The position numbers and the translations under genes were made by a program. A stretch of DNA of 64,000 nucleotides from Bacterioplanoides sp965200585 (GTDB taxonomy: Bacteria > Pseudomonadota > Gammaproteobacteria > Pseudomonadales > Oceanobacteraceae): assembly GCF_965200585.1 (NCBI RefSeq), contig NZ_OZ241361.1; one strand, written 5' to 3'. Shown here piece by piece: positions 33,865 to 43,504 of this stretch; within the stretch, counting starts at the first letter, position 1, and every line of letters starts with the position of its first letter. The notes under the pieces were generated by a model, which saw only the letters and a program-made list of their open reading frames with translations, was not told the DNA's origin and ran no database searches.

Positions 33865-34755
33865 ATTTGAGCTTACTTCTATAAGCTGTTGCCGCAACCA
33901 CTGGTGCAGCGGGTCTTGTGACGAACGCTGATGCCAGACGGCAATCACATCAAATCCGGGGATATCAACATCCAGGGAGATTGCCGTTAATTCCGGGTCG
34001 GGTAATAGCCGTGCCGGAATAAAACCACATAAATCGGTGGCCGCAATGGCGGCCTTTGCCGCGGTAAACGTCGGCACTGATAACAGCACACTGCGCGGAT
34101 GCCCCTGCTGTTCGAACCACTGCTGCGCTGCACCACTGAAATCCCCCCGTGATGGCGATACCACCAACTGCGGAATCCGGGCGATTTCGGCGACTGTCAT
34201 ATAAGGCCGGATTAAGCGGTTGGTGCGCGAGGCAACACACACATACTGCTCCTGATATAAGGTGGTTGCCGGATAGCTGGGCGGCGCAAATTGTGGGTTG
34301 GTAATCACCAGATCAATGTCACCATTGAGTAAATCGGCGGCAATCTGATCCAGATTCAGAGTTTTTACCGCCAGTTTAAGCTGCGGCGCCTGCGCCCGTA
34401 ATTGCTGTAATAAACCGGGCAAAATGGCCTTTTGTTCCAGGTCGGTACAGCTGATGGTAAAGGTACGGTTAACGGTTGCCGGATCAAATATCGGGGGTTC
34501 GGTCAGCTGCTCCAGCGCATTAAATACATTGGCGATTTTGGGCTGTAGAGATTCGGCATAAGGCGTGGGTGCCAGGCCATTACCACGGCGAATAAACAGA
34601 CGATCATCGAAGCGCTGGCGCAGCTTTTTTAACTGATCACTCACCGCCTGTTGTGAGATACCAAGTTGATCGGCCACCCGCGAGACATTCTGCTCCTGTA
34701 ATAACAAATGCAGGGTACGCAGCTGGCGCAAATCGAGTGAGTTGAGGGCGCTCAT
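33862..34755 (-). CDS. LysR-type transcriptional regulator
   Basis: 297 residues. The N-terminal winged HTH has LRQLRTLHLLLQEQNVSRVA and GISQQAVSDQLKKLRQRFDDRLFIRRGNGL. The C-terminal periplasmic-binding-like effector domain starts near residue 90 (RTFTISCTDLEQKAILPGLL). It is divergent from the aldehyde dehydrogenase with 94 bases between start codons, the usual layout for a regulator of its neighbour. The effector is unknown. Confidence 0.92.
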   Translation of the reverse strand: MSALNSLDLRQLRTLHLLLQEQNVSRVADQLGISQQAVSDQLKKLRQRFDDRLFIRRGNGLAPTPYAESLQPKIANVFNALEQLTEPPIFDPATVNRTFTISCTDLEQKAILPGLLQQLRAQAPQLKLAVKTLNLDQIAADLLNGDIDLVITNPQFAPPSYPATTLYQEQYVCVASRTNRLIRPYMTVAEIARIPQLVVSPSRGDFSGAAQQWFEQQGHPRSVLLSVPTFTAAKAAIAATDLCGFIPARLLPDPELTAISLDVDIPGFDVIAVWHQRSSQDPLHQWLRQQLIEVSSN

Positions 34756-34849
34756 TTGTATCTCTTACAGGCAACACTTGTTTCTGATTGTACTGCATCT
34801 TTGGTAATTTTCCGGCCTTTCTTAACGTCAGAGCAAATGAGTAGCTGCA

Positions 34850-36190
34850 ATGAATCACTATCTGGAATCCGTTAACCCATTGAATGGTGACATTGTTGGC
34901 CGCGTTGCCACCACCTCAGAGCAACAGCTGCAACAAGTGGTCAGTAATGCCCGTCAGGCGCAGACTGAGTGGGCGCAACAAAGCCTGCAACAACGGGTCG
35001 AAATTCTCACTCAAGCGTATCAGCAGCTGGAGCCTCAGCATCCGGAGTTGACCCGTTTAATCAGCCTGGAAATGGGTAAAGATCAGCGTCGTGCTCATTA
35101 CGAAGCCGGTGGTGCTATTGCTAATGCACCTTATATGGCACGCGAAGCGGCTGAGGCCTTTGAGCCTAAACAAATTGCCGTCAGCAGTCAGATTCAATAT
35201 CAGCCGCTGGGTGTGGTTGGCTTAATTTCGCCGTGGAATTATCCCCTGGCGATGGCCAATAACTTATTAATTCCGGCGTTAATTGCTGGTAACAGCGTGG
35301 TATTAAAACCGTCTGAAAATACTCCTTTGGTAGCCGATTTATTTGTTAAAACCCTGCAGCAATATTTACCTGAAAACCTGTTGCAGATTGTTCATGGTGC
35401 TGGTGACGTTGGCCGGGCATTGGTGCAGGCCGATATTAATATGATTGCCTTTACCGGATCAGTGGCTGCCGGGCGTGACATTATGGCGAATGCTGCCAGC
35501 GGTCTGAAACGTCTGGTGATGGAGCTGGGCGGTAACGATCCGATGATTGTGATGGCGGGAGCGGATATTAATGCCGCGGCGCGCTTTGCGGTTGCCAGTT
35601 CGTTCGAAAATGCCGGACAAATGTGTACCTCCACCGAGCGTATTTATGTGGATCATCGGGTAGCCGATGAGTTTCGCCAGCGAGTCGTGCAGCTTGCCAC
35701 ACAATACCGTGCTGGTGGCTGGAATGAATTGGGTGTCAACATTGGCCCATTAGTCAACGCCACACAGCATCAGAAAGTATTGCAGCAGTTGCAGGATGCG
35801 AAAGATAAAGGCGCTGAATTTTTATTGGGCGATGCGCATTATCCGCTGCCCTTTATTCAGCCAACGGTGGTGGATGGTTTAACTGCTGATATGCAGTTAG
35901 AACAACTGGAAACCTTTGGCCCGGTGGTGGCGATGGCAAGTGTTAATTCGATGGAAGAAGCGATTCGCCGTGCCAACGATTCTGACTATGGCTTAGGTGC
36001 TGTGGTATTTGGTGGTGCCGGTGCCGCCGATGTGGCGAATCAATTACAGGCAGGCATGGTATCGGTTAATGGTGGCGTAGGCGGCCCGGGCGACAGCCCT
36101 TGGGTTGGTGCCAAGCACAGTGGTTTTGGCTATCACGGTTCGGCAGAAGGGCACCGCCAGTTCACTCAGATTCGTGTGATGAATTATTAA
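34850..36190 (+). CDS. Aldehyde dehydrogenase, succinate-semialdehyde dehydrogenase-like
   Basis: 446 residues, slightly shorter than most ALDHs. It has ISPWNYPLAMANNLLIPALIAGNSVVLKPSE, FTGSVAAGRDIM, the catalytic Glu in VMELGGNDPMIV, the catalytic Cys in ENAGQMCTSTERIYV, and LETFGPVVAMASV. Overall it reads like the short SSADH class. It is probably co-transcribed with the hydroxylase 18 bases downstream and controlled by the divergent LysR protein. The aldehyde is not identified. Confidence 0.88.
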   Translation: MNHYLESVNPLNGDIVGRVATTSEQQLQQVVSNARQAQTEWAQQSLQQRVEILTQAYQQLEPQHPELTRLISLEMGKDQRRAHYEAGGAIANAPYMAREAAEAFEPKQIAVSSQIQYQPLGVVGLISPWNYPLAMANNLLIPALIAGNSVVLKPSENTPLVADLFVKTLQQYLPENLLQIVHGAGDVGRALVQADINMIAFTGSVAAGRDIMANAASGLKRLVMELGGNDPMIVMAGADINAAARFAVASSFENAGQMCTSTERIYVDHRVADEFRQRVVQLATQYRAGGWNELGVNIGPLVNATQHQKVLQQLQDAKDKGAEFLLGDAHYPLPFIQPTVVDGLTADMQLEQLETFGPVVAMASVNSMEEAIRRANDSDYGLGAVVFGGAGAADVANQLQAGMVSVNGGVGGPGDSPWVGAKHSGFGYHGSAEGHRQFTQIRVMNY

Positions 36191-36208
36191 GATTAAAGGT
36201 AACGCAAC

Positions 36209-36976
36209 ATGAACGAAGATTTTTATGTGGTTGCCCGTGAACCGGGTGCTGAAAATCCCAGTTTACCCACCTGGGCTTGTCGTGCAGAAAACCCGCTGCG
36301 ATTGGATGAACACTATGACATCAGCCAGATTCAGCGGCGTGAGATTCACGATGTACCGGGCGCGTATCAATTATTAAATGTGCTGTCGCACCAGGAAACG
36401 CAACGCTTTATTGAAGCAACCGAAGCGCTGGGATATTTAAAAGATGCCGCGGTGTCATTGCCGCGGGAAATTCGCCATAACGACAATGTCACCTGGGTGA
36501 CGGATGAAACCACCGATCAGATTATCTGGCAGCGGGTTGCTCATTTAGCGAGCCAAAAACTGGATATTTTTCACGGTAAAAAACCGTTAGGTATTAATGC
36601 CCGATTTCGTTTTTATCGGTATCAGCACGGTGATTATTTTCAGTTTCATACTGATGGCAACTGGCCGGGTTCACGGGTGAAAAATAATGAGTTAATTACT
36701 AATGCCTATCCCGACCGCTACAGCCAGATGACGTTTTTAATCTTGCTAAGCGAGGATTTTGAAGGCGGGGCAACACGTTTTCTGGTGAATGCCGATGATC
36801 CGGCAAAGCCGGCCCGGCGTGGTGATAATATTCAGGAAATGGATGTGCGTACACCCGCAGGCAGCGTATTGTGCTTTCCTCACGGCATGCATCCATTACA
36901 TTGTGTGCACAGCTCAGAAACAATTCGCAGCGGAGTGAAATATATTATCCGCACCGATATGCTGTTTGAGCTTTAA
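36209..36976 (+). CDS. 2OG-Fe(II) oxygenase, prolyl 4-hydroxylase-type
   Basis: 255 residues. The iron triad is the His and Asp of YFQFHTDGNWPG and the distal His in HPLHCVHSSETIRSGVKYIIRTD, where the following basic residue would bind 2-oxoglutarate. MTFLILLSEDFEGGATRFLV is the conserved double-stranded helix core. The protein lacks a signal peptide and is cytoplasmic. It follows the aldehyde dehydrogenase by 18 bases. The substrate is unknown. Confidence 0.85.
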   Translation: MNEDFYVVAREPGAENPSLPTWACRAENPLRLDEHYDISQIQRREIHDVPGAYQLLNVLSHQETQRFIEATEALGYLKDAAVSLPREIRHNDNVTWVTDETTDQIIWQRVAHLASQKLDIFHGKKPLGINARFRFYRYQHGDYFQFHTDGNWPGSRVKNNELITNAYPDRYSQMTFLILLSEDFEGGATRFLVNADDPAKPARRGDNIQEMDVRTPAGSVLCFPHGMHPLHCVHSSETIRSGVKYIIRTDMLFEL

Positions 36977-36995
36977 CAGGCACTGGCTTTATCTG

Positions 36996-37030
36996 ACGAT
37001 CACTGCCCTTGCCGGGCAGTGATCGTTTTT
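36996..37030 (+). terminator. Intrinsic terminator
   Basis: A perfect 13-bp stem ACGATCACTGCCC / GGGCAGTGATCGT with loop TTGCC is followed by five Ts. It lies 20 bases after the hydroxylase stop and ends the ALDH-hydroxylase transcript. A doubled AATTAAAAGTCAGC follows at 37031-37060. Confidence 0.95.
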
Positions 37031-37078
37031 AATTAAAAGTCAGCAATTAAAAGTCAGCAATTAATCAAAAACCCTTAA

Positions 37079-38599
37079 TTAAAAACCAACAGTAAAACCA
37101 GTCAGGCCGCTGATCTGACGTAATGACCCTGCCTGACCAGGAGTAATCTGATACACCAGCCCGGTTAAATCCGCTTGTGACGAGCGGGTGGTCAGCAATA
37201 ACTTGCCAGCAACCGGAAACGCTTCGGCATCAATCAGATCAACCCCGGCCGGTAATGTGCCATACACCAGCGGTGACGACAGATTGCTTTCTTTCACTTC
37301 AGCAATCACCGTTTGGTTATTTCGCTGTTGCATATAAAGCGGACGATTCAGGAACGGAGAGGTGGAATTTAAGGAGGTGTCGATCCAACGGGCGTCATCA
37401 TAACGAACCACTGTGTCGTCGGTAGCAATATACAGGGTATATTGCACATCATCCGTGCTTGGGTAACGCAGTGACACGCTCACCAGTGCCCCCCTTCCGG
37501 TGGATGACATACCAAAGCTGCTGCTGTTAGTGTCATTCGTGTCGTAATCCGCTTCCGTTAATAGACGGAATGCTACGCTGTCACCGCGTTCATCTGCTTG
37601 TAAAAAGCGACGAATTTCAGGATTGTTATTATCGTCCGAAGAAATAATCGAGCCATTTTCCAGCACGGCAATATCGACACTGCCGGATAAATTAAGCGTT
37701 GAAAATTCCATCACATCGCTGCGGCCAATATCATGACGGTAATAATCGGAACCGATGGATAAATAGGCACGATCATTGGTAACGACAACTTCCTTCTGCT
37801 CATCCGCCACCAGAAAACGGTTGCCCGGATTACCTGCTGCCAAATTAGCCACACTGGCATCGTAATATTCATCACCCAAACGAATCAGGCTGCGGTCGGT
37901 GTTATAGAAAGACCAAACCTGTACTGTTTCTGTATTCGCATCATAACCAGCACCGGTATTCAAAGTGACACCCTGTGAGAGCAGGTTATCGTAATAGCGC
38001 AGCTCGGTTCCGCCAGAAGACGCTTCCCGTACCAGATAACCGGCAACCTGATGTGCTCCTCGAAAGACTGTATCCACCTCTGTAGCGGTGAACAGGGCGG
38101 CATTGGCAACAGCAATTGGTGCGTCATCCGCTGTCATGCTGCTATCAACGTAAAAGATCAGGTTATCATCGCTGCTGTTACATTCCCGATCCGCTCCAGG
38201 CTGACTGAAGAATAGGCGCGGCTGCGAGCCATTTTCCTGAGGGATCACATCACAGAAAGAATCCTGGCTGAGGTTTTCCAGTGATGAAATCACTTTGGGG
38301 GTGTTGCTGTCTGAGGTCAGCGCGACCAGCTGACCATCTTTCACCGTAAACAAGGCAGCCAGTTGCGGTGTGCCATTGGCAGAGAGCTTGGATGGTGTCA
38401 GGAAGAAGGGGGCACCCTCAACAACAACTTCAGCTTGCTGCGTTTTCGTACTGACGGAAGCAATGTTGAGATCGTTATTAATGACATAACTGAACTGCTC
38501 GGGAGCCGGGGTAGTGCCACCGTTGCCGGAACCACCGCCACCACCACAGGCAGCCAGGAATAACGCCGATGATAAGGCGCATAAAGTAAATAATCGCAT
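37079..38599 (-). CDS. Gly-rich-linker lipoprotein of unknown function
   Basis: 506 residues. It has a signal peptide with lipobox FLAAC, then a GGGGGSGNGG linker and a long domain with repeated short beta-like segments (DGQLVALTSDS, NRFLVADEQKEVVVTNDRAYL, VRYDDARW), possibly a beta-propeller. I do not recognise a family. It is probably an outer membrane lipoprotein exposed to the periplasm or surface. It is monocistronic by position; its promoter region contains a 23-bp palindrome. Confidence 0.75.
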   Translation of the reverse strand: MRLFTLCALSSALFLAACGGGGGSGNGGTTPAPEQFSYVINNDLNIASVSTKTQQAEVVVEGAPFFLTPSKLSANGTPQLAALFTVKDGQLVALTSDSNTPKVISSLENLSQDSFCDVIPQENGSQPRLFFSQPGADRECNSSDDNLIFYVDSSMTADDAPIAVANAALFTATEVDTVFRGAHQVAGYLVREASSGGTELRYYDNLLSQGVTLNTGAGYDANTETVQVWSFYNTDRSLIRLGDEYYDASVANLAAGNPGNRFLVADEQKEVVVTNDRAYLSIGSDYYRHDIGRSDVMEFSTLNLSGSVDIAVLENGSIISSDDNNNPEIRRFLQADERGDSVAFRLLTEADYDTNDTNSSSFGMSSTGRGALVSVSLRYPSTDDVQYTLYIATDDTVVRYDDARWIDTSLNSTSPFLNRPLYMQQRNNQTVIAEVKESNLSSPLVYGTLPAGVDLIDAEAFPVAGKLLLTTRSSQADLTGLVYQITPGQAGSLRQISGLTGFTVGF

Positions 38600-38719
38600 G
38601 AGAACATAGCCTATTCAGAAATTCTAAATGACTCTTCTGGTATCTAAGTCCCTTTAATCCATATGAGTACGAACTAACCGCTGCATCATAGCGGAAAAAC
38701 GATGTAAAACTAATGACAT

Positions 38720-38742
38720 ATTCGCATAACTGGTATGCGAAT
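38720..38742. promoter_or_regulatory. 23-bp palindrome upstream of the lipoprotein gene
   Basis: ATTCGCATA-ACTGG-TATGCGAAT is a perfect 9-bp dyad about 120 bases before the lipoprotein start, in the 276-base gap behind katG. Size and spacing suit a dimeric repressor site. The same gap contains an 11-bp stem (38809-38848, AATCTCCTGAC / GTCAGGAGATT) just after the katG stop, without a T-run; it may stabilise or end the katG transcript. Confidence 0.45.
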
Positions 38743-38875
38743 GATAAATAGTTCGGTAAGCGGTGCTTTTGATGTTTTTGTTACTTTCTAGTGCGCCTTT
38801 TATCAAGAAATCTCCTGACCTAATTCGGGCAAAGTGAGTCAGGAGATTGTATCAATAAAAGGAAGTTGATTGGGT

Positions 38876-41074
38876 TTAGGCTAAATCAAACCGATCTGCA
38901 TTCATAACCTTGACCCAGGCTTTCACAAAGTCGGCAACAAACTTCTCTTTATTGTCATCCTGGGCATACACCTCAGCGTAAGCGCGCAGAATTGAGTTTG
39001 AGCCAAAGACCAGATCCACCCGGGTTGCAGTCCATTTGGTAGTACCGGAATCGCGTTCCACAATGTTGTAGGAATTACGACCAGTTGGCTCCCAGCGGTA
39101 TGACATATCAGTTAAGTTAACGAAGAAGTCGTTGCTTAAGGCACCGACGTTATCAGTGAACACGCCATGCTGGCTGCCGCCGTGGTTGGTGCCTAACACC
39201 CGCATGCCACCAACCAGAGCGGTCATTTCAGGTGCAGTCAGACCCAGTAACTGAGCACGATCCAGCAACATTTCTTCCGGCATCACAGCATAGTGCTCTT
39301 TCTGCCAGTTACGGAAACCATCATGAAGGGGTTCCAGCGGTGCAAACGATTCTGCGTCGGTTTGTTCGTCGCTGGCATCGCCACGGCCTGCTGCAAACGG
39401 CACTGAAATATCGACACCGGCGTCTTTGGCGGCTTGTTCAACGGCAGCGCTGCCACCCAGTACAATCAAATCGGCCAGACTGATGTCTTTACCGCAGCTG
39501 ACCCGAATACCTTCCAATACGGCCAGTACTTTTTGCAGACGTTCAGGTTCGTTACCGATCCAGTCTTTTTGTGGTGCTAAACGAATACGTGCGCCATTGG
39601 CACCACCGCGGAAGTCAGAGCCACGGAAAGTCCGGGCGCTGTCCCAGGCAGTTGCCACCAGCTCTGATACGCTGACATCGGCCGCCAGAATCTGCGCTTT
39701 TAAATCACGAATGTCGGCCTCGCTGAGGTTGGTATTTCCTGCCGGTACCGGGTCTTGCCAGATCAGTTCTTCGCTTGGTACATCCGCACCTAAGTAGCGC
39801 GAAACCGGGCCCATGTCGCGGTGGGTTAATTTAAACCAGGCGCGGGCAAAGACGTCTTCAAAGTAGGCCTGATCATCACGGAAACGCTCTGAGATTTTGC
39901 GGTATTGTGGATCAATTTTTAACGCCATATCGGCATCGGTCATCACTGGCATGGTGCGGATGCTGGCATCCTCAACATCGACCGGCATATCGGCTTCAGC
40001 AATATTCACCGGTTGCCACTGCTGGGCACCAGCCGGGCTTTTGGTCAGCTCCCAGTCGTATTTAAACAGCAGATCAAAATAACCGTTATCCCACTGTGTC
40101 GGATTGGTTGTCCACGCACCTTCAACTCCACTGGTGACGGTGTCACGACCAATGCCGCGGGTTTTGTGGTTCATCCAGCCAAAACCTTGCTCTTCGATAT
40201 CAGCACCTTCCGGCTCCGGGCCAAGAATGGAAGCATCACCATTACCATGGGCTTTACCTACCGTGTGTCCGCCAGCGGTGAGGGCAACGGTCTCTTCATC
40301 GTTCATGGCCATACGAGCGAAGGTGGTGCGCATATCCTGAGCGGTTTTTAATGGATCTGGGTTGCCATCTACGCCTTCCGGGTTCACATAAATTAAGCCC
40401 ATCATTACCGCGGCTAACGGGTTTTCTAAGCCGTTTTCGCTGCGGTCTTCGCCAGCGTAGCGGCTGCCTTCGCCACCACTTTCCTGTAGCCAGTTTTTCT
40501 CTGAACCCCAGTAGGTGTCTTTTTCCGGGTGCCAGATATCTTCACGGCCACCGGCAAAACCAAAGGTTTTAAAGCCCATGGATTCATAGGCCATATTGCC
40601 TGCCAGAATCATCAGATCAGCCCAGGAAATGCTGTTGCCGTATTGCTTTTTGATGGGCCATAACAAACGACGGGCTTTATCCAGGTTACCGTTGTCGGGC
40701 CAGCTGTTGAGTGGCGCAAAACGCTGATTGCCAGTATTGGCACCACCACGGCCATCGGCTACCCGATAAGAACCAGCTGCGTGCCAGGCCATGCGAATAA
40801 ACAAACCACCATAATGTCCCCAGTCGGCTGGCCACCAGTTCTGGCTATTCGTCATCAGCGCTTTCAGATCATTTTTCAACGCTTCCAGGTCGAGTTTTTT
40901 GAAGGCCTCAGCGTAGTTAAAATCTTCTCCGAGTGGATTCGTTTTACTGTCGTGCTGATGCAGAATGTCGAGATTGAGTGCGTTGGGCCACCAGGCGGTA
41001 TTGCTGGTGGAAGAGGATGTGTTACTGCCGTGCATAACCGGGCATTGGCCCGCAGAATTACCGTGATTTTCCAT
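38876..41074 (-). CDS. katG: Catalase-peroxidase
   Basis: 732 residues, the normal KatG length with its two peroxidase-like halves. The active-site distal pocket is FIRMAWHAAGSYRVADGRGG (Arg, Trp, His). Tyr of LIYVNPEGVDGNPDP and Met of ARMAMNDEETVAL supply the other members of the Met-Tyr-Trp adduct. The proximal His is in LTAGGHTVGKAHGNG. It removes hydrogen peroxide with a haem cofactor. AGGAA precedes the ATG. The upstream gap has only a poor match to an OxyR site. Confidence 0.97.
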   Translation of the reverse strand: MENHGNSAGQCPVMHGSNTSSSTSNTAWWPNALNLDILHQHDSKTNPLGEDFNYAEAFKKLDLEALKNDLKALMTNSQNWWPADWGHYGGLFIRMAWHAAGSYRVADGRGGANTGNQRFAPLNSWPDNGNLDKARRLLWPIKKQYGNSISWADLMILAGNMAYESMGFKTFGFAGGREDIWHPEKDTYWGSEKNWLQESGGEGSRYAGEDRSENGLENPLAAVMMGLIYVNPEGVDGNPDPLKTAQDMRTTFARMAMNDEETVALTAGGHTVGKAHGNGDASILGPEPEGADIEEQGFGWMNHKTRGIGRDTVTSGVEGAWTTNPTQWDNGYFDLLFKYDWELTKSPAGAQQWQPVNIAEADMPVDVEDASIRTMPVMTDADMALKIDPQYRKISERFRDDQAYFEDVFARAWFKLTHRDMGPVSRYLGADVPSEELIWQDPVPAGNTNLSEADIRDLKAQILAADVSVSELVATAWDSARTFRGSDFRGGANGARIRLAPQKDWIGNEPERLQKVLAVLEGIRVSCGKDISLADLIVLGGSAAVEQAAKDAGVDISVPFAAGRGDASDEQTDAESFAPLEPLHDGFRNWQKEHYAVMPEEMLLDRAQLLGLTAPEMTALVGGMRVLGTNHGGSQHGVFTDNVGALSNDFFVNLTDMSYRWEPTGRNSYNIVERDSGTTKWTATRVDLVFGSNSILRAYAEVYAQDDNKEKFVADFVKAWVKVMNADRFDLA

Positions 41075-41217
41075 AAGGTTATTCCTACAGAACTGCTGTG
41101 AATTAAGGGTCTCTTTAATCTTAGACAGATCGCGCAGAAACGCCGTTTGATTTTCTGAATAGATTCAATAGGCAGCCGTTATCGGTTTGCTTGTGGTGTA
41201 GGCTCTGTTACCAGGCC

Positions 41218-42114
41218 TTAATGGCGCTGGCGATACTCAGTTGGTGTCATACCAACTTTCTTTTTAAACAAACGGGCAAAATACTGGGGATATTCAAATC
41301 CCATCTGGTAGGCAATGGTTGCAACCGAATCGTTGGATGCCAGCAACCGGTCTTTGGCAATATCCATTAGCTTTAAATGGATATTTTCTTTAGCGGTTTT
41401 ACCGGTTTCGGCTTTCAGTGAATCACTGAGATAACGGCTGGTCATATTCAGGGCCGTGGCAATCGTGTCAATTTCAGGAATGCCTTCATGGTTTTCCAGC
41501 AGTGTTTCAAATACCTGTTCAAAGCGTTCTACGGTTGCGGTGTTGTTTTCTTTGCGTAGCAAAAACTGGCGATGATAAAAACGATCGGCATACCGCAGAA
41601 TGGTATCTACCTGAGATAAAATCAGCTCTTTGGTAAATTCGTCTCGGTTGTTCTGGGTCTCCGTTTCAATCGCGGATAACAATGCATTGATCTGATCTTC
41701 TTCATTAGGGGATAAATGCAAAGCTTCGTGTGTGGAGTAATCAAAAAACCGGTATTTACGCAGTCGATCTTTGATCGGGTGTCCCTGAATAAAGTCTTCA
41801 TGAATGATCAGGCTGATGGCCGTTGAATCAATCTTTACCCCGCTTGAGTGCATCTCCTGACGCGGCGCAGTAAAGATCATGGTGCCGCTTGAGCAGTCGT
41901 ATTGAGTTCGGCCGTAATAAATTTCTCCAGAGGTAATTTTTTTCAGAGAAATAACATAAAAATCATTACTCAGAGATATATCGCTCTGACACGTCAGCTC
42001 CTGATTAATCGCAGCACTGGAGATACGAATAACATCCAACAAAGGATGCTCAGGCAGCCGGATACCGAGGGCGCTATGGTGCTCTGCGATGGATGAAAAA
42101 TGGAGCTTTTTCAT
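41218..42114 (-). CDS. AraC-family transcriptional regulator
   Basis: About 298 residues (ATG 42114; GTG 42123 is possible). The N-terminal cupin-like half has DISLSNDFYVISLKKITSGEIYYGR. The C-terminal double HTH has IDTIATALNMTSRYLSDSLKAETGKTAKE and VATIAYQMGFEYPQYFARLFKKKVGMTPTEYR. It is 144 bases from katG, on the same strand and upstream of it. The target is unknown. Confidence 0.88.
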   Translation of the reverse strand: MKKLHFSSIAEHHSALGIRLPEHPLLDVIRISSAAINQELTCQSDISLSNDFYVISLKKITSGEIYYGRTQYDCSSGTMIFTAPRQEMHSSGVKIDSTAISLIIHEDFIQGHPIKDRLRKYRFFDYSTHEALHLSPNEEDQINALLSAIETETQNNRDEFTKELILSQVDTILRYADRFYHRQFLLRKENNTATVERFEQVFETLLENHEGIPEIDTIATALNMTSRYLSDSLKAETGKTAKENIHLKLMDIAKDRLLASNDSVATIAYQMGFEYPQYFARLFKKKVGMTPTEYRQRH

Positions 42115-42302
42115 AGGGTTCACTCATAAGGAATCTGAACAATGGCTAATACAACAGCATAACGCGTTATGTCGGAACTGACTCTTACTAAAAGAATTCA
42201 TTAAATGACAAGTGCTGCTTATACAGCGTTAATGACAGGGCTTATGTTAGAAAACGGGGAAGAAATAAGCAGTGCACAAAACTGCGTAATGTGGATACAA
42301 AA

Positions 42303-43385
42303 TCACTGTTTGGCTTTTGCTAAGGTGGTTAATAATTGCTTGCGATAAGCACTGGGCGTCAGGCCCTTCCAGCGTTTAAAGGCATGAGTGAAGTTGGCGC
42401 TGTTACTGTAGCCGAGACGCTCGGCGATAATTTCAATCGGCAAAGCCTGATTAAGAAAGGCTTCTGCTAATCCCAACCGTACCTTATCGCGTACCTGTCG
42501 CCAGCTACTGCCTTCATCATGAAGCTGGCGATGTAGCGTACGTGATGTTCGTGCCATCGCCGAAGCAACCTGATCCATACTCGCAGTAAGCCCCAGTGTT
42601 AAAATCTGATCGCGTACTTGCTGGCTGATCGGTTTTTGAGAAGACAGAGGTGGAGAAAAAGATGATGAAATCGAAGGTAACTGAGCGCTCTGTGTTTGAT
42701 TCAGCAATTCACGGCATTGTTGTTCACACAATTTGGCGGTAATGGCGTTGGCTTTGGGCAGGGGAGCATCTAACAACGCGGTCAGCCCTGAAAAGGCAAA
42801 ACGACCGGCATTAAAACGCCAGCTCACGCCAGCCTGCTGTAGCAGTTGCGCCTGTAATGACGATTTAAAATGAGTGGGTTCTGGCATATCCAGTTCCACC
42901 ATAATCGGATTGTCGGGTGGCAGCTCTGGTAACAGTTCACGCATAATTACCAGCACGGCCCACATATCACGACTGGCTAACAATTTGCCGCTGTCACCCG
43001 GCAGATCACAACGAATTTCAATCCGTGCCTGCCCCTGATGTTCGATCAGTTCCAGTTTTGAAAAAATATAGGTCAATGCCAGATATTGCTGACCAAAGCG
43101 AATGGCGTTACGCAGTGTACTGCTGGACAGTAACGCATAACCAAAAATGCCATAGCTGGTAAGCTGATAACGCAGCCCCAGTTCCATACCTGTTTCATAC
43201 GGTGCGCCGGTATAGCTCAGCAAGTTGTGAATAACCTGCAATTCCTGCTGCGCATCAATCTGACAGTCTTGTTGTAATTGCTCAGCACGGATCGCACTGT
43301 TGGCGATAATATCCTGTGGATCGAGACCAAGGCTGCTGGCGTAATCGCAGATGATTTGCACACTGTTAATGGATCGTTGGCCCAT
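42303..43385 (-). CDS. AraC-family regulator with arabinose-binding-type N-domain (OruR/ArgR-like)
   Basis: 360 residues. The N-terminal 'Arabinose_bd' domain (about 20-205) has GMELGLRYQLTSYGIFGYALLSSSTLRNAIRFGQQYL. The C-terminal HTH pair has ASMDQVASAMARTSRTLHRQLHDEGSSWRQVRDKV and IEIIAERLGYSNSANFTHAFKRWKGLTPSAYR. It is divergent from the monooxygenase gene by 119 bases. Regulators of this type often sit beside and activate lipid, sterol or alkane oxidation genes. Confidence 0.9.
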   Translation of the reverse strand: MGQRSINSVQIICDYASSLGLDPQDIIANSAIRAEQLQQDCQIDAQQELQVIHNLLSYTGAPYETGMELGLRYQLTSYGIFGYALLSSSTLRNAIRFGQQYLALTYIFSKLELIEHQGQARIEIRCDLPGDSGKLLASRDMWAVLVIMRELLPELPPDNPIMVELDMPEPTHFKSSLQAQLLQQAGVSWRFNAGRFAFSGLTALLDAPLPKANAITAKLCEQQCRELLNQTQSAQLPSISSSFSPPLSSQKPISQQVRDQILTLGLTASMDQVASAMARTSRTLHRQLHDEGSSWRQVRDKVRLGLAEAFLNQALPIEIIAERLGYSNSANFTHAFKRWKGLTPSAYRKQLLTTLAKAKQ

Positions 43386-43504
43386 AGCTAGTCATCATAA
43401 TGTCTGAAAATCACAAATTTAAGTCTGATTCTCTCATGGCGCAAGGGTGGTATCAGCCAGTATGCTGGTTACATCACAAACAATAAAAATAGTCAGGCGG
43501 CATT

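Noticed and set aside
41075..41217. OxyR site upstream of katG
   Set aside because: On the minus strand ATAA-N7-CTAT is present, but the next two quarter sites match poorly, so I do not list it.
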